Source of the DNA: Phycisphaerales bacterium
GTDB lineage: Bacteria; Planctomycetota; Phycisphaerae; Phycisphaerales; SM1A02
NCBI GenBank assembly: GCA_007127615.1
Contig: SKZB01000466.1
Coordinates: 1 to 5,622, forward strand
Reading direction: 5' to 3'
Length of the DNA stretch: 5,622 nt
In this document: positions 1 to 5,594 of the stretch, one piece after another
Numbering within the stretch: the first letter of the stretch is position 1
Layout: each line of letters begins with the position of its first letter
The notes under the pieces: model-generated
Told to the model about the DNA's origin: nothing
The model's database searches: none
The model's input: the letters and a program-made list of their open reading frames with translations, nothing else
Made by a program: the position numbers and the translations under genes

Positions 1-550
1 CCTCGAGGATCGCGCGGCGTTCGATCGGATTGGCCATGAGCATCGCATCCACGCGCCCCTGCTCGATGATCGAGTAGGCGTGCGTGCCGATACCGGTGTC
101 CATGAACAGTTCCTTGATGTCGCGCAGGCGCACCTTCTTACCGTTGATGAGGTACTCGCTGCGGCCGTCGCGGTAGAGTCGGCGGGCGACGTCGACCTGT
201 TCGGAATCGAAATTGAGCAGGCGGCCGTGCGGATGGGAACTCTCGATACGGCCGATGTGGTCGGCTTCGTCCTCGGATCGTTCGAGCACGGGATTGTCGA
301 AGGTGAGGGTGACGCCGGCGGCCCCGACTGGCTTCCGCGAGGAGGAGCCGGCGAAAATGACATCGAGCATCGCATCGCCGCGGAGACTCTTGGCGGAGCG
401 CTCGCCGAGCACCCACTTGATCGCGTCGACGACGTTGGATTTACCGCACCCGTTGGGACCGACGATGCCGGTGATCGGCTCGTCGAATCGGAACTCGGTC
501 GTGTCGGCAAAGGATTTGAAGCCGGAGAGCGTGACTTTAGCAAGACGCAT
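1..550 (-). CDS. smc: Chromosome segregation ATPase SMC, N-terminal head (partial, runs off the left edge)
   Basis: SMC is a long coiled-coil ATPase that, with ScpA and ScpB, forms the bacterial condensin that organises the nucleoid and aids chromosome segregation. The 183 complete codons visible start MRLAKVTLSGFKSFAD, the classic SMC opening. A Walker A motif GPNGCGKS lies at residues 31-38, followed by AIKWVLGERSAKSLRG and DVIFAGSSSRKP. The block LFMDTGIGTHAYSIIEQGRVD (about 149-168) includes the Q-loop glutamine at 164. The reading frame is open and intact to the window edge, so the hinge and the C-terminal signature and Walker B motifs lie outside. The start is set by an AGGAGG Shine-Dalgarno 10 bases upstream. 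Between TLTFDN (about 86) and ARRLYRDG (about 129) the segment is longer than in the Bacillus protein, with an acidic, histidine-containing insertion. The identification is firm; only the length of the full protein is unknown. Confidence 0.97.
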   Translation of the reverse strand, partial: MRLAKVTLSGFKSFADTTEFRFDEPITGIVGPNGCGKSNVVDAIKWVLGERSAKSLRGDAMLDVIFAGSSSRKPVGAAGVTLTFDNPVLERSEDEADHIGRIESSHPHGRLLNFDSEQVDVARRLYRDGRSEYLINGKKVRLRDIKELFMDTGIGTHAYSIIEQGRVDAMLMANPIERRAILE

Positions 551-560
551 GTGGCGGTGA

Positions 561-566
561 CCTCCT
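561..566 (-). promoter_or_regulatory. Ribosome binding site of smc
   Basis: On the minus strand this reads AGGAGG, a perfect anti-Shine-Dalgarno match, 10 bases before the ATG at 550-548. It decides the SMC start. No convincing -35/-10 pair was seen in the remaining 551-710 gap, so it is open whether smc has its own promoter or is also read from the upstream gene. Confidence 0.8.
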
Positions 567-710
567 GTCATGCCCGGGCTCGATCCTCGAGCGCCGTTGG
601 GGGATATGCGAGACGCTGCGGTAAGGAGTCGAGATATCGCCGGGTCGATCCACCACAGTCTTCACAGCTTAGCAAATCCGGTCCGTCGGTACATGAGAAT
701 TCACGGTCGA

Positions 711-2639
711 TCAGTCCCGATTGCCTCGACGCGGCACATCCGAGGAGCCGCCGATCGACGGCGACGGCGACAGCCGATCCAGATCACTGATCGGCCCCAT
801 CTCCTCTTCGGGGTCAAAATCGGCCCAATCCGATTCAGGATCGGCGAATTCCGGCCGCTCCACCACCTCGGCTTCCTCGCCCTGCCGGAGGATCGCGGCC
901 CGGATCCGGTCCTGATCGGCCTTGAAATCTGCGGAGATGTAGTCCTGCCGCCACATCTGGTAAAGCGCGCCCACGGTCTCGCCGTAGGTCATTCCCAGCC
1001 CCGCCGCCGGCCGCTCCACCGTGGTGGTATGGCCCAGGAACTGCACGAACTCTTCCAGTACGGGCTCAACCCGATGAATCTCTCCCTGCAGGTCCGTGCC
1101 GTTACGACGGAAGAAGACTTCCAGTTCATCGCTGTCATCGAGGTCCTTGACCATAAACCGATTCGACCACGCCTGGACGAACACCGGCCGGTCAACCTCC
1201 ATTTCGTCGCCGCCGAAGAGGACGATCCGCGGCTTGCCGAACTGCGTGATGTAGATCATCGGATGTCTGGAGGCGACGACATCGAGGATGAACTTGCCGT
1301 CCACGGCGTAGCGCCGCAGTCGCGGATCATTCCGTTCCACCAGCGCTTCGTAGGCCGCAAGGCGCACATCCACGTCTTCATCATCCAGCAGATCATGGAG
1401 TTCGCTGTTGATACGGGGATACACGGGCATCCCGCCGAGCAGGTCGATCGCCATGAGACGGTTGTCCAGCGATCCGGTGTGCGCCAGATCGATCAGATAG
1501 TTGATGACGAGGCCGTCATTCAGCTTGGCCCCCGCGCGCAGCGCCGCCAGCCGCGGCAGCTCTTCGGGATAATCGTACAAATCCTTGATCACCGGCAGGG
1601 CCCGCTCCCCGAGCGCCTGCCAGCGCCAGGAGGCGGTCATCGCATCGGACGGATCGGCCAGCAGGGCGCGGCGGATCGAGACCGCGACGGATTCGACGTT
1701 CGCCTGGCGGATCGTCATGTGTTCCAGCAGCGTGACAAACTCTTCCGTGCGATCCCGGTAGGACGGTGGCACCGTGATCTCGATCGAGCTGTCCGACTCG
1801 CCGCGCGCGGTCTGGTCCCGCTGACCCCGCTCCTGCGGGAAGCGGGTGTTAATCGCATCCTGAAGGATGGTGGCCCGAATATGGCTCGGATTGAACAGCC
1901 GCAACTTCAGCGGCATGTCCCGCTGCACCTCGCCGCCGTTGAGAATCATGCCGGATGTGCGTGTGATGGTGTCGCGCTCGACCGCGCCGGGCTCCGCGAA
2001 TGGATTGACGAAAATCGGTCCGCGGGCGCGGGCGATCGGGAAGGCCTGCCCGCCGCCGGTGGACAACTGCCCCGGCCGCAACTCCGTCGTATAGAGCGTT
2101 CCGCCTTCCAGACTGGTGGTGCCCGTCCGCGGATCGGCGTAAACGCGGACATCGAAGCGCGTGCCGGGAATCCTCTGCCCGCGCATCGTTCGTCGTCCGA
2201 CCGCCGCCGGGGGAATGACCGCTTCGACCACGACCACCGCGGTGTCCATTGAATTGAGCATCGCTTCGGGCTTGATGTGGCCGTAGCCTTCCCGCTCGCT
2301 GCCGATACCGCGGCGTGACATTTCCTGAACCATGTGGGCGCGCAGTTGCGGCGGAATCTCGCGTGATCCGGTGCCGTTGAGGCCGACCACCAGACCGTAA
2401 CCGCGGGCCACGACCGGACGGTAGCCGTCCAGCATCGCTTCGGAGGCCACCGTCCCCCGCATCATGCGCGGAATGTCGAGCGCGGCCGTGTTGACCTCCG
2501 CGCGCGCGGCCTGCGGCCGCGGCGTGGCCTTCTCCACGCCCGAGCATCCCACCATGCTGAACATGCTGAACATGCCGAATGCCCCCAGCAACAGAAGCAG
2601 CAGCAACGAGGGGACATACACGACGCGAAAGCTCTTCAT
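711..2639 (-). CDS. FlgI-like predicted lipoprotein with HEAT-type repeats
   Basis: A 642-residue protein. Residues 1-31 look like a lipoprotein signal: MKSFR, a leucine run, then M-V-G-C with the acceptor cysteine at 32 and serine at +2. Residues 55-320 follow the order of flagellar P-ring protein FlgI: GYGLVVGLNGTG (80-91), AVVVVEAVIPP (134-144), SLEGGTLYTTEL (176-187), GGEVQRDMPLKLRL (235-248), ATILQDAINTRF (256-267) and IEITVPP (286-292). Residues about 340-450 are helical, with a HEAT-like unit at DDEDVDVRLAAYEAL (419-433). Residues 450-580 are unassigned, and the tail (about 588-616) is very acidic. The usual FlgI C-terminus is not recognisable. Classical FlgI is a roughly 370-residue soluble periplasmic ring subunit, so this is a derivative, perhaps planctomycete-specific, and a flagellar role is unproven. 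The start at 2639 is chosen because the signal peptide begins there and GGAAGG (2645-2650) lies 5 bases upstream; a longer start at 2723 would add 28 unlikely residues. It ends 160 bases before smc. Confidence 0.8.
   Translation of the reverse strand: MKSFRVVYVPSLLLLLLLGAFGMFSMFSMVGCSGVEKATPRPQAARAEVNTAALDIPRMMRGTVASEAMLDGYRPVVARGYGLVVGLNGTGSREIPPQLRAHMVQEMSRRGIGSEREGYGHIKPEAMLNSMDTAVVVVEAVIPPAAVGRRTMRGQRIPGTRFDVRVYADPRTGTTSLEGGTLYTTELRPGQLSTGGGQAFPIARARGPIFVNPFAEPGAVERDTITRTSGMILNGGEVQRDMPLKLRLFNPSHIRATILQDAINTRFPQERGQRDQTARGESDSSIEITVPPSYRDRTEEFVTLLEHMTIRQANVESVAVSIRRALLADPSDAMTASWRWQALGERALPVIKDLYDYPEELPRLAALRAGAKLNDGLVINYLIDLAHTGSLDNRLMAIDLLGGMPVYPRINSELHDLLDDEDVDVRLAAYEALVERNDPRLRRYAVDGKFILDVVASRHPMIYITQFGKPRIVLFGGDEMEVDRPVFVQAWSNRFMVKDLDDSDELEVFFRRNGTDLQGEIHRVEPVLEEFVQFLGHTTTVERPAAGLGMTYGETVGALYQMWRQDYISADFKADQDRIRAAILRQGEEAEVVERPEFADPESDWADFDPEEEMGPISDLDRLSPSPSIGGSSDVPRRGNRD
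2554..2580. repeat. Three tandem 9-bp units inside the lipoprotein signal peptide
   Basis: On the plus strand the units are ATGCTGAAC, ATGCTGAAC and ATGCCGAAT. On the coding strand they give the alternating Met-Phe-Ser-Met-Phe-Ser-Met stretch directly before the lipobox. The unit is a multiple of three, so copy-number change would lengthen or shorten the hydrophobic core without a frameshift. Confidence 0.75.
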
Positions 2640-2799
2640 GCGCACCTTCCATCCAGAGTGGGCCCGTGGAGTCCCATGACAAACCGTCCCGCCGCGCCGG
2701 ATCCCGACCGGAGGTCCGACCATCCGGCCCGATCCCCCGGTGCAACCCGTTGAAACCGCTCGGGATAACCCATCAGGATACCGCCCCGGGGGGTTCCGC

Positions 2800-3483
2800 T
2801 CAATTTTTCGCGCCGGCCGTCTGCGGTTTTTCCGTTCGGGTCATGGTCATGATCTCATCCACCAGCTTGCCGATGCCCTCATCGACCTGATGGATCCGCT
2901 CCGCCGACATGTACGCGGGGGTGGAGACGATTCGACGCTCACGATCGATGTGGATCTCCTCGGTCGGGCGATCCTGGTGCGAGGCCCCCATTTTCTCGAG
3001 CGCTGCGGCCGTTTCCCGGTCCGTCCCGATCGTCAGCTCCACCCCCGGGAAGAGCTTCGCGCCGATCGCCGGGGCGATACAGATCAATCCGAGGGGTTTC
3101 CCCGCCTCGTGGGCCTCCTTCAGCACCCGCTCGAGATCCGGGTTGACCTCACACGCCGGCCCCTTGGTCGCAAAGCTGCACAGATTCTTGGCCGCGCCGA
3201 ACCCGCCGGGCAGGATCACCGCATCGAAATCAGTCCCCTTCACTTTCGCCAGATCCTCGACCTCACCGCGGGCAATGCGGGCCGCCTCGATCCGGACGTT
3301 CCGCTTCTCGTTCATCTCATCGCCGGTTCCGTGATTGACCACGTGCATCTGTTCGACATCCGGCGCCGCGATCGTGACATCCGCGCCGCGTCGATCGAGG
3401 TGCAGCAGGGTGATGACCGATTCGTGAATCTCCGAACCGTCAAAGACGCCGCAGCCGGACAGAATGACCAGAACTTTCTTCAT
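2800..3483 (-). CDS. elbB: ElbB, DJ-1/PfpI-superfamily glyoxalase-like protein
   Basis: A 227-residue protein, close to the length of Escherichia coli ElbB (about 217), which it resembles end to end. Diagnostic stretches are SGCGVFDGSEIHE (9-21), with the conserved glutamate at 18, the phrase RNVRIEAARIARGE (61-74), PGGFGAAKN (92-100), and the nucleophile elbow GLICIAPA with cysteine 135, followed by LTIGTD and STPAYM. The family is annotated as isoprenoid biosynthesis glyoxalase; the E. coli protein has weak glyoxalase activity, and its link to isoprenoid production is indirect, so the true substrate is uncertain. It is predicted to be cytoplasmic, with no signal peptide. The start at 3483 is chosen because MKKVLVILSGCG matches the family start and GGAGG (3490-3494) sits 6 bases upstream; an in-frame ATG at 3567 would add 28 residues foreign to the family. 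The lipoprotein gene begins 160 bases downstream. Confidence 0.95.
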   Translation of the reverse strand: MKKVLVILSGCGVFDGSEIHESVITLLHLDRRGADVTIAAPDVEQMHVVNHGTGDEMNEKRNVRIEAARIARGEVEDLAKVKGTDFDAVILPGGFGAAKNLCSFATKGPACEVNPDLERVLKEAHEAGKPLGLICIAPAIGAKLFPGVELTIGTDRETAAALEKMGASHQDRPTEEIHIDRERRIVSTPAYMSAERIHQVDEGIGKLVDEIMTMTRTEKPQTAGAKN

Positions 3484-3489
3484 GACCAA

Positions 3490-3494
3490 CCTCC
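3490..3494 (-). promoter_or_regulatory. Ribosome binding site of elbB
   Basis: GGAGG on the minus strand, 6 bases before the ATG at 3483. It decides between this start and the longer in-frame ATG at 3567. Confidence 0.75.
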
Positions 3495-3811
3495 ATCGAG
3501 TGATTGGGGCGGCCCGCAGTCGATCGCGGACCCGCCGACACTGTTTTCTTGTCAATTTCGCGATCAATTGTTCACGACGGTTCGCGACAAACTGCGCTAC
3601 GACATCCTACCCCGCTCCCCCGCGCCGTGCCGCCCCCCGGCCGGCAATCCCGCGGTCCCCGGACGCTCGCCACCCGCGGCCGGGTTGGCCGACCTTTTCA
3701 TGCTCAGCATCCCGGCGGCCCGACGACGCCCGGGCTCCGGCAAGCGCCAATCGATCCGGATGCCGATCCCGCCGTGCCGCGCGACGCCACGTGGGGCAGG
3801 TTCACTGTGAG

Positions 3812-3846
3812 GCGCTTCAGGAATCTGCGCAAGTGACCCGCACGGA
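3812..3846 (+). repeat. 35-bp block of the composite repeat, copy 1
   Basis: This block begins GCGCTTCAGG and ends GACCCGCACGGA. It matches the reverse complement of 5526-5560 at 33 of 35 positions; the two differences are adjacent, at the 12th and 13th bases. The two arms lie about 1.7 kb apart on either side of fbaB, in opposite orientation. Confidence 0.9.
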
Positions 3847-3863
3847 TGAGAGGTTTTCGGGAG

Positions 3864-3927
3864 AGGCACAAAGGCACGGAGGCACGGAGGCAATGAGCGA
3901 CGAAGCGACGAAGCGACGGAGGGACGG
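3864..3927 (+). repeat. Eight tandem degenerate 8-bp units, copy 1
   Basis: The units in order are AGGCACAA, AGGCACGG, AGGCACGG, AGGCAATG, AGCGACGA, AGCGACGA, AGCGACGG and AGGGACGG, exactly 64 bases without a gap. There are two subtypes, AGGCACRR and then AGCGACGR. The plus strand is strongly purine-biased. The same subtypes in the same order occur in reverse complement at 5478-5517. Eight is not a multiple of three, so frames running through the array give three different low-complexity peptides and are not genes. Confidence 0.9.
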
Positions 3928-3945
3928 AAAATGTCTGAAGGGTGC

Positions 3946-3982
3946 CATGCTTCGTCCCGCCCCCGGAAATGGGCGAAGCATG
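3946..3982. repeat. Palindromic hairpin element inside the composite repeat
   Basis: CATGCTTCG (3946-3954) pairs perfectly with CGAAGCATG (3974-3982). After one bulged T at 3955, CCC (3956-3958) pairs with GGG (3971-3973), leaving a 12-base loop. No T-run follows on either strand, so it does not look like an intrinsic terminator. It resembles the palindromic core of REP-like elements. No second copy is present in the 5431-5560 repeat. Confidence 0.65.
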
Positions 3983-4020
3983 TGGTGGGGCGACGTTCGT
4001 GGCGGGGGTCGAAGATGCAC

Positions 4021-4039
4021 GGGCGCCGGAGTGTCGCCA
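4021..4039 (+). repeat. 19-bp block of the composite repeat, copy 1
   Basis: GGGCGCCGGAGTGTCGCCA is an exact reverse complement of 5431-5449. It is the third element shared by the two intergenic copies and lies on the far side of the 8-bp array in both. Confidence 0.85.
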
Positions 4040-4154
4040 CGGGTGAAGTATCGGGCGCCACCGACCGATGCGCAAATCCGTGGAAGCGATAGGTAAGAGG
4101 CATTGGGGGCGGCCATGGCCCCTGAGCCCTTTCGGGGAGAGCCAGGGGGGACTT

Positions 4155-4236
4155 GTCTTCAGGATTAGGGGGCTGGCGGCGAAGCCCCCAGGGGATGTGC
4201 AATCGTTACTCGTTACCCACACGATTTCCTGAAGAC
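4155..4236. other. Nested inverted repeats downstream of fbaB
   Basis: GTCTTCAGGA (4155-4164) and TCCTGAAGAC (4227-4236) are perfect 10-base complements. Between them GGGGGCT (4168-4174) pairs perfectly with AGCCCCC (4183-4189) around an 8-base loop. The structure begins about 42 bases beyond the fbaB stop codon. It could protect or end the fbaB transcript, but there is no U-tract after the stems, so a canonical intrinsic terminator is not supported. Confidence 0.5.
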
Positions 4237-4277
4237 CCGTTGCGATATCGACGGTGCGCGTTCGGAGACGGACCAGG

Positions 4278-5369
4278 TCACGCCACGGTGATCGACCGAT
4301 CGAGATACACATCCTGAATGGCGTTGAGGAGTTTGACGCCCTCTTCCATTGGGCGCTGGAACGCCTTGCGGCCGGAGATCAGGCCCATCCCGCCCGCACG
4401 CTTGTTGATCACCGCCGTTCTGACCGCATCGGCGAGATCGCTCTCACCGGATGACGCCCCGCCGGAGTTGATCAGACCGCACCGGCCCATATAGCAGTTC
4501 ATCACCTGATAGCGGCAGAGGTCGATCGGGTGATCGCTGGCGAGATCGTCGTAGATGCGTTTGTCGAACTTGCCGTAGGAAGAATCCCCGGTGTTGAGCG
4601 CGGTGTAGCCGCCATTCCCCTCGGGAAGCTTCTGCTTGATGATGTCGGCCTGGATGGTCACCCCGAGATGGTTCGCCTGGCCGGTGAGGTCCGCCGAAAG
4701 GTGGTGATCCCGCCCGTCTTTCCCGGGGGCCTTGAACTTGTTGTTGCGCAGGTAACACCAGAGGATCGTCGCCATGCCGAGCTCGTGCGCGTGGGCGAAG
4801 GCCTCGGCGACTTCCTGGATCTGCCGGCCCGACGCATCGCTGCCGAAGTAGATCGTCGCGCCGACCGCCGCCGCGCCGAGGTTCCACGCCTCCTGGACGT
4901 TGCCGAACAGAATCTGATCGAACTGGTTCGGGTAGGTGAGCAGCTCGTTGTGATTCAGCTTGACGATAAAGGGGATCCGGTGGGCGTACTTGCGGGAGAC
5001 CGAGCCGAGCACACCGAAGGTCGTCGCGACGGCATTACATCCTCCTTCGACGGCGAGTTTGACGATGTTTTCGCCGTCAAAGTAGATCGGGTTCTTGGCG
5101 AAGCTCGCGCCGGCGGCGTGTTCGATGCCCTGATCGACGGGAAGGATCGAGAGGTAACCCGTGCCCCCGAGCCGGCCGTGGTCGAGAATCATCTGCAGAT
5201 TTCGGAGCACCTGCGGATTGCGGTCGGACTGGGCCCAGATGCGGTCAACGTAATCCGGCCCGGGCAGGTTGAGGTGATCCCGACTGACCTTGGGGGTGTG
5301 TCCGAGCAGATCATCCGCGTCGGTCCCAAGCAGTTCGGCAATTTTCGATCCGGCGGTCATGGTGGTCAT
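4278..5369 (-). CDS. fbaB: Class I fructose-1,6-bisphosphate aldolase (FbaB/DhnA type)
   Basis: This enzyme reversibly cleaves fructose 1,6-bisphosphate into dihydroxyacetone phosphate and glyceraldehyde 3-phosphate through a Schiff base, in cytoplasmic glycolysis and gluconeogenesis. The 363-residue product aligns throughout with E. coli FbaB (350). Key segments are LPGPDYVDR (35-43), [16 protein letters not shown] (69-84), [15 protein letters not shown] (128-142), GATIYFGS (170-177), [12 protein letters not shown] (225-236), ADIIKQK with the predicted Schiff-base lysine 245, and the phosphate-binding stretches NSGGASSGE (301-309) and [12 protein letters not shown] (326-337). It ends SITVA, like the E. 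coli protein (KITIA). Start choice: ATG at 5369 ([15 protein letters not shown]) has AGGA at 5379-5382, 9 bases upstream; ATG at 5360 is a near alternative, and ATG at 5387 has a weaker site. The frame is open upstream to 5600 but passes through repeat sequence there. An upstream terminator and an extended -10 suggest it is transcribed on its own. Confidence 0.97.
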   Translation of the reverse strand: MTTMTAGSKIAELLGTDADDLLGHTPKVSRDHLNLPGPDYVDRIWAQSDRNPQVLRNLQMILDHGRLGGTGYLSILPVDQGIEHAAGASFAKNPIYFDGENIVKLAVEGGCNAVATTFGVLGSVSRKYAHRIPFIVKLNHNELLTYPNQFDQILFGNVQEAWNLGAAAVGATIYFGSDASGRQIQEVAEAFAHAHELGMATILWCYLRNNKFKAPGKDGRDHHLSADLTGQANHLGVTIQADIIKQKLPEGNGGYTALNTGDSSYGKFDKRIYDDLASDHPIDLCRYQVMNCYMGRCGLINSGGASSGESDLADAVRTAVINKRAGGMGLISGRKAFQRPMEEGVKLLNAIQDVYLDRSITVA

Positions 5370-5412
5370 GTTCCTCGTTCCTGTCATCCCTGGGTTCGGT
5401 GAAGCGTTTCGC

Positions 5413-5421
5413 ATCATAGCA
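5413..5421 (-). promoter_or_regulatory. Possible extended -10 promoter of fbaB
   Basis: The minus strand reads TGCTATGAT, a TGn extension plus a one-mismatch TATAAT, about 44 bases before the preferred ATG at 5369. A start of transcription near 5406 would give a leader of about 37 bases. The -35 position at 17-base spacing (5436-5441, GAGTGT) is poor and falls inside the 19-bp dispersed repeat block. This is a motif call only. Confidence 0.45.
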
Positions 5422-5430
5422 GAGACGGGC

Positions 5431-5449
5431 TGGCGACACTCCGGCGCCC
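5431..5449 (-). repeat. 19-bp block of the composite repeat, copy 2
   Basis: An exact reverse complement of 4021-4039. It ends 10 bases upstream of the possible fbaB extended -10, so it occupies the -35 region. The adjoining GCCCC-TTC-GGGGC at 5446-5458 can form a short 5-bp hairpin. Confidence 0.85.
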
Positions 5450-5477
5450 CTTCGGGGCTTTCACGCCCGTGCGCCTC

Positions 5478-5517
5478 CCCTCCCTCCGTCGCTTCGTCGC
5501 TTCGTGCCTTCGTGCCT
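5478..5517 (-). repeat. Five tandem degenerate 8-bp units, copy 2
   Basis: Read on the minus strand from 5517 down, the units are AGGCACGA, AGGCACGA, AGCGACGA, AGCGACGG and AGGGAGGG. They have the same subtypes in the same order as the array at 3864-3927, but with fewer copies, so the array length varies between copies. Confidence 0.88.
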
Positions 5518-5525
5518 TTTCTGAT

Positions 5526-5560
5526 TCCGTGCGGGTCACTTGCGCAGGCTCCTGAAGCGC
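5526..5560 (-). repeat. 35-bp block of the composite repeat, copy 2
   Basis: Reverse complement of 3812-3846 with two adjacent mismatches. Only two bases separate it from the T-run of the terminator at 5563-5594, so the repeat begins almost exactly where the neighbouring transcript should end. Confidence 0.9.
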
Positions 5561-5562
5561 AT

Positions 5563-5594
5563 AAAAAAACGCCCGCAGCACAATGCTGCGGGCG
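5563..5594 (-). terminator. Intrinsic terminator of a leftward gene beyond the right edge
   Basis: On the minus strand an 11-bp perfect GC-rich stem forms between 5584-5594 (CGCCCGCAGCA as transcribed) and 5570-5580, with a 3-base loop (5581-5583), followed directly by seven U residues (5563-5569). This is a textbook rho-independent terminator. It implies a minus-strand gene or RNA to the right of the window and separates that unit from fbaB. There is no T-run on the plus-strand side, so it works in one direction. A TGA at 5599-5597 on the minus strand lies 2 bases before the stem and could be that gene's stop, but only seven codons precede it in the window. Confidence 0.9.

Larger units (their letters stand above)
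3484..4277. other. 794-base intergenic region between elbB and fbaB
   Basis: No credible gene is seen here. Open frames exist on both strands, but their translations are rich in Arg, Pro, Ala and Ser, match no family I know, and run across repeat arrays. Positions 3484-3811 contain the elbB leader and otherwise nothing I can name. Positions 3812-4039 hold a composite repeat: a 35-bp block, an 8-bp tandem array, a hairpin and a 19-bp block. Positions 4040-4277 contain a perfect 10-bp palindrome (GGCCATGGCC, 4111-4120) and a nested hairpin beyond the end of fbaB. No tRNA-like or rRNA-like sequence was recognised. Confidence 0.6.

Noticed and set aside
570..2252. Long plus-strand open frame of 560 codons
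   Set aside because: It lies opposite the FlgI-like lipoprotein gene, which has a signal peptide, family motifs and a ribosome binding site. The plus-strand translation is Arg/His/Asp-rich and resembles no family, typical of an antisense frame in GC-rich DNA.
551..2799. elbB, lipoprotein gene and smc as one functional operon
   Set aside because: The gaps are 160 bases each and the functions are unrelated. Co-transcription is possible but nothing in the sequence shows it.
3550..3555. Perfect TTGACA on the minus strand upstream of elbB as a -35 box
   Set aside because: At 17-base spacing the -10 position reads GGTCCG, and I saw no acceptable TATAAT-like hexamer at nearby spacing, so a promoter is not supported.
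2740..3810. Plus-strand open frame of 356 codons over elbB
   Set aside because: It is antisense to the clearly recognised elbB and its translation has no family features.
4530..5402. Plus-strand open frame of 290 codons over fbaB
   Set aside because: It is antisense to the end-to-end FbaB match and shows no motif of its own.
5446..5458. Small hairpin GCCCC-TTC-GGGGC as a terminator
   Set aside because: There are only five base pairs and no T-run on either strand.
3864..5517. The 8-bp arrays as a CRISPR
   Set aside because: The units are contiguous 8-mers with no spacers, and no cas gene is present.
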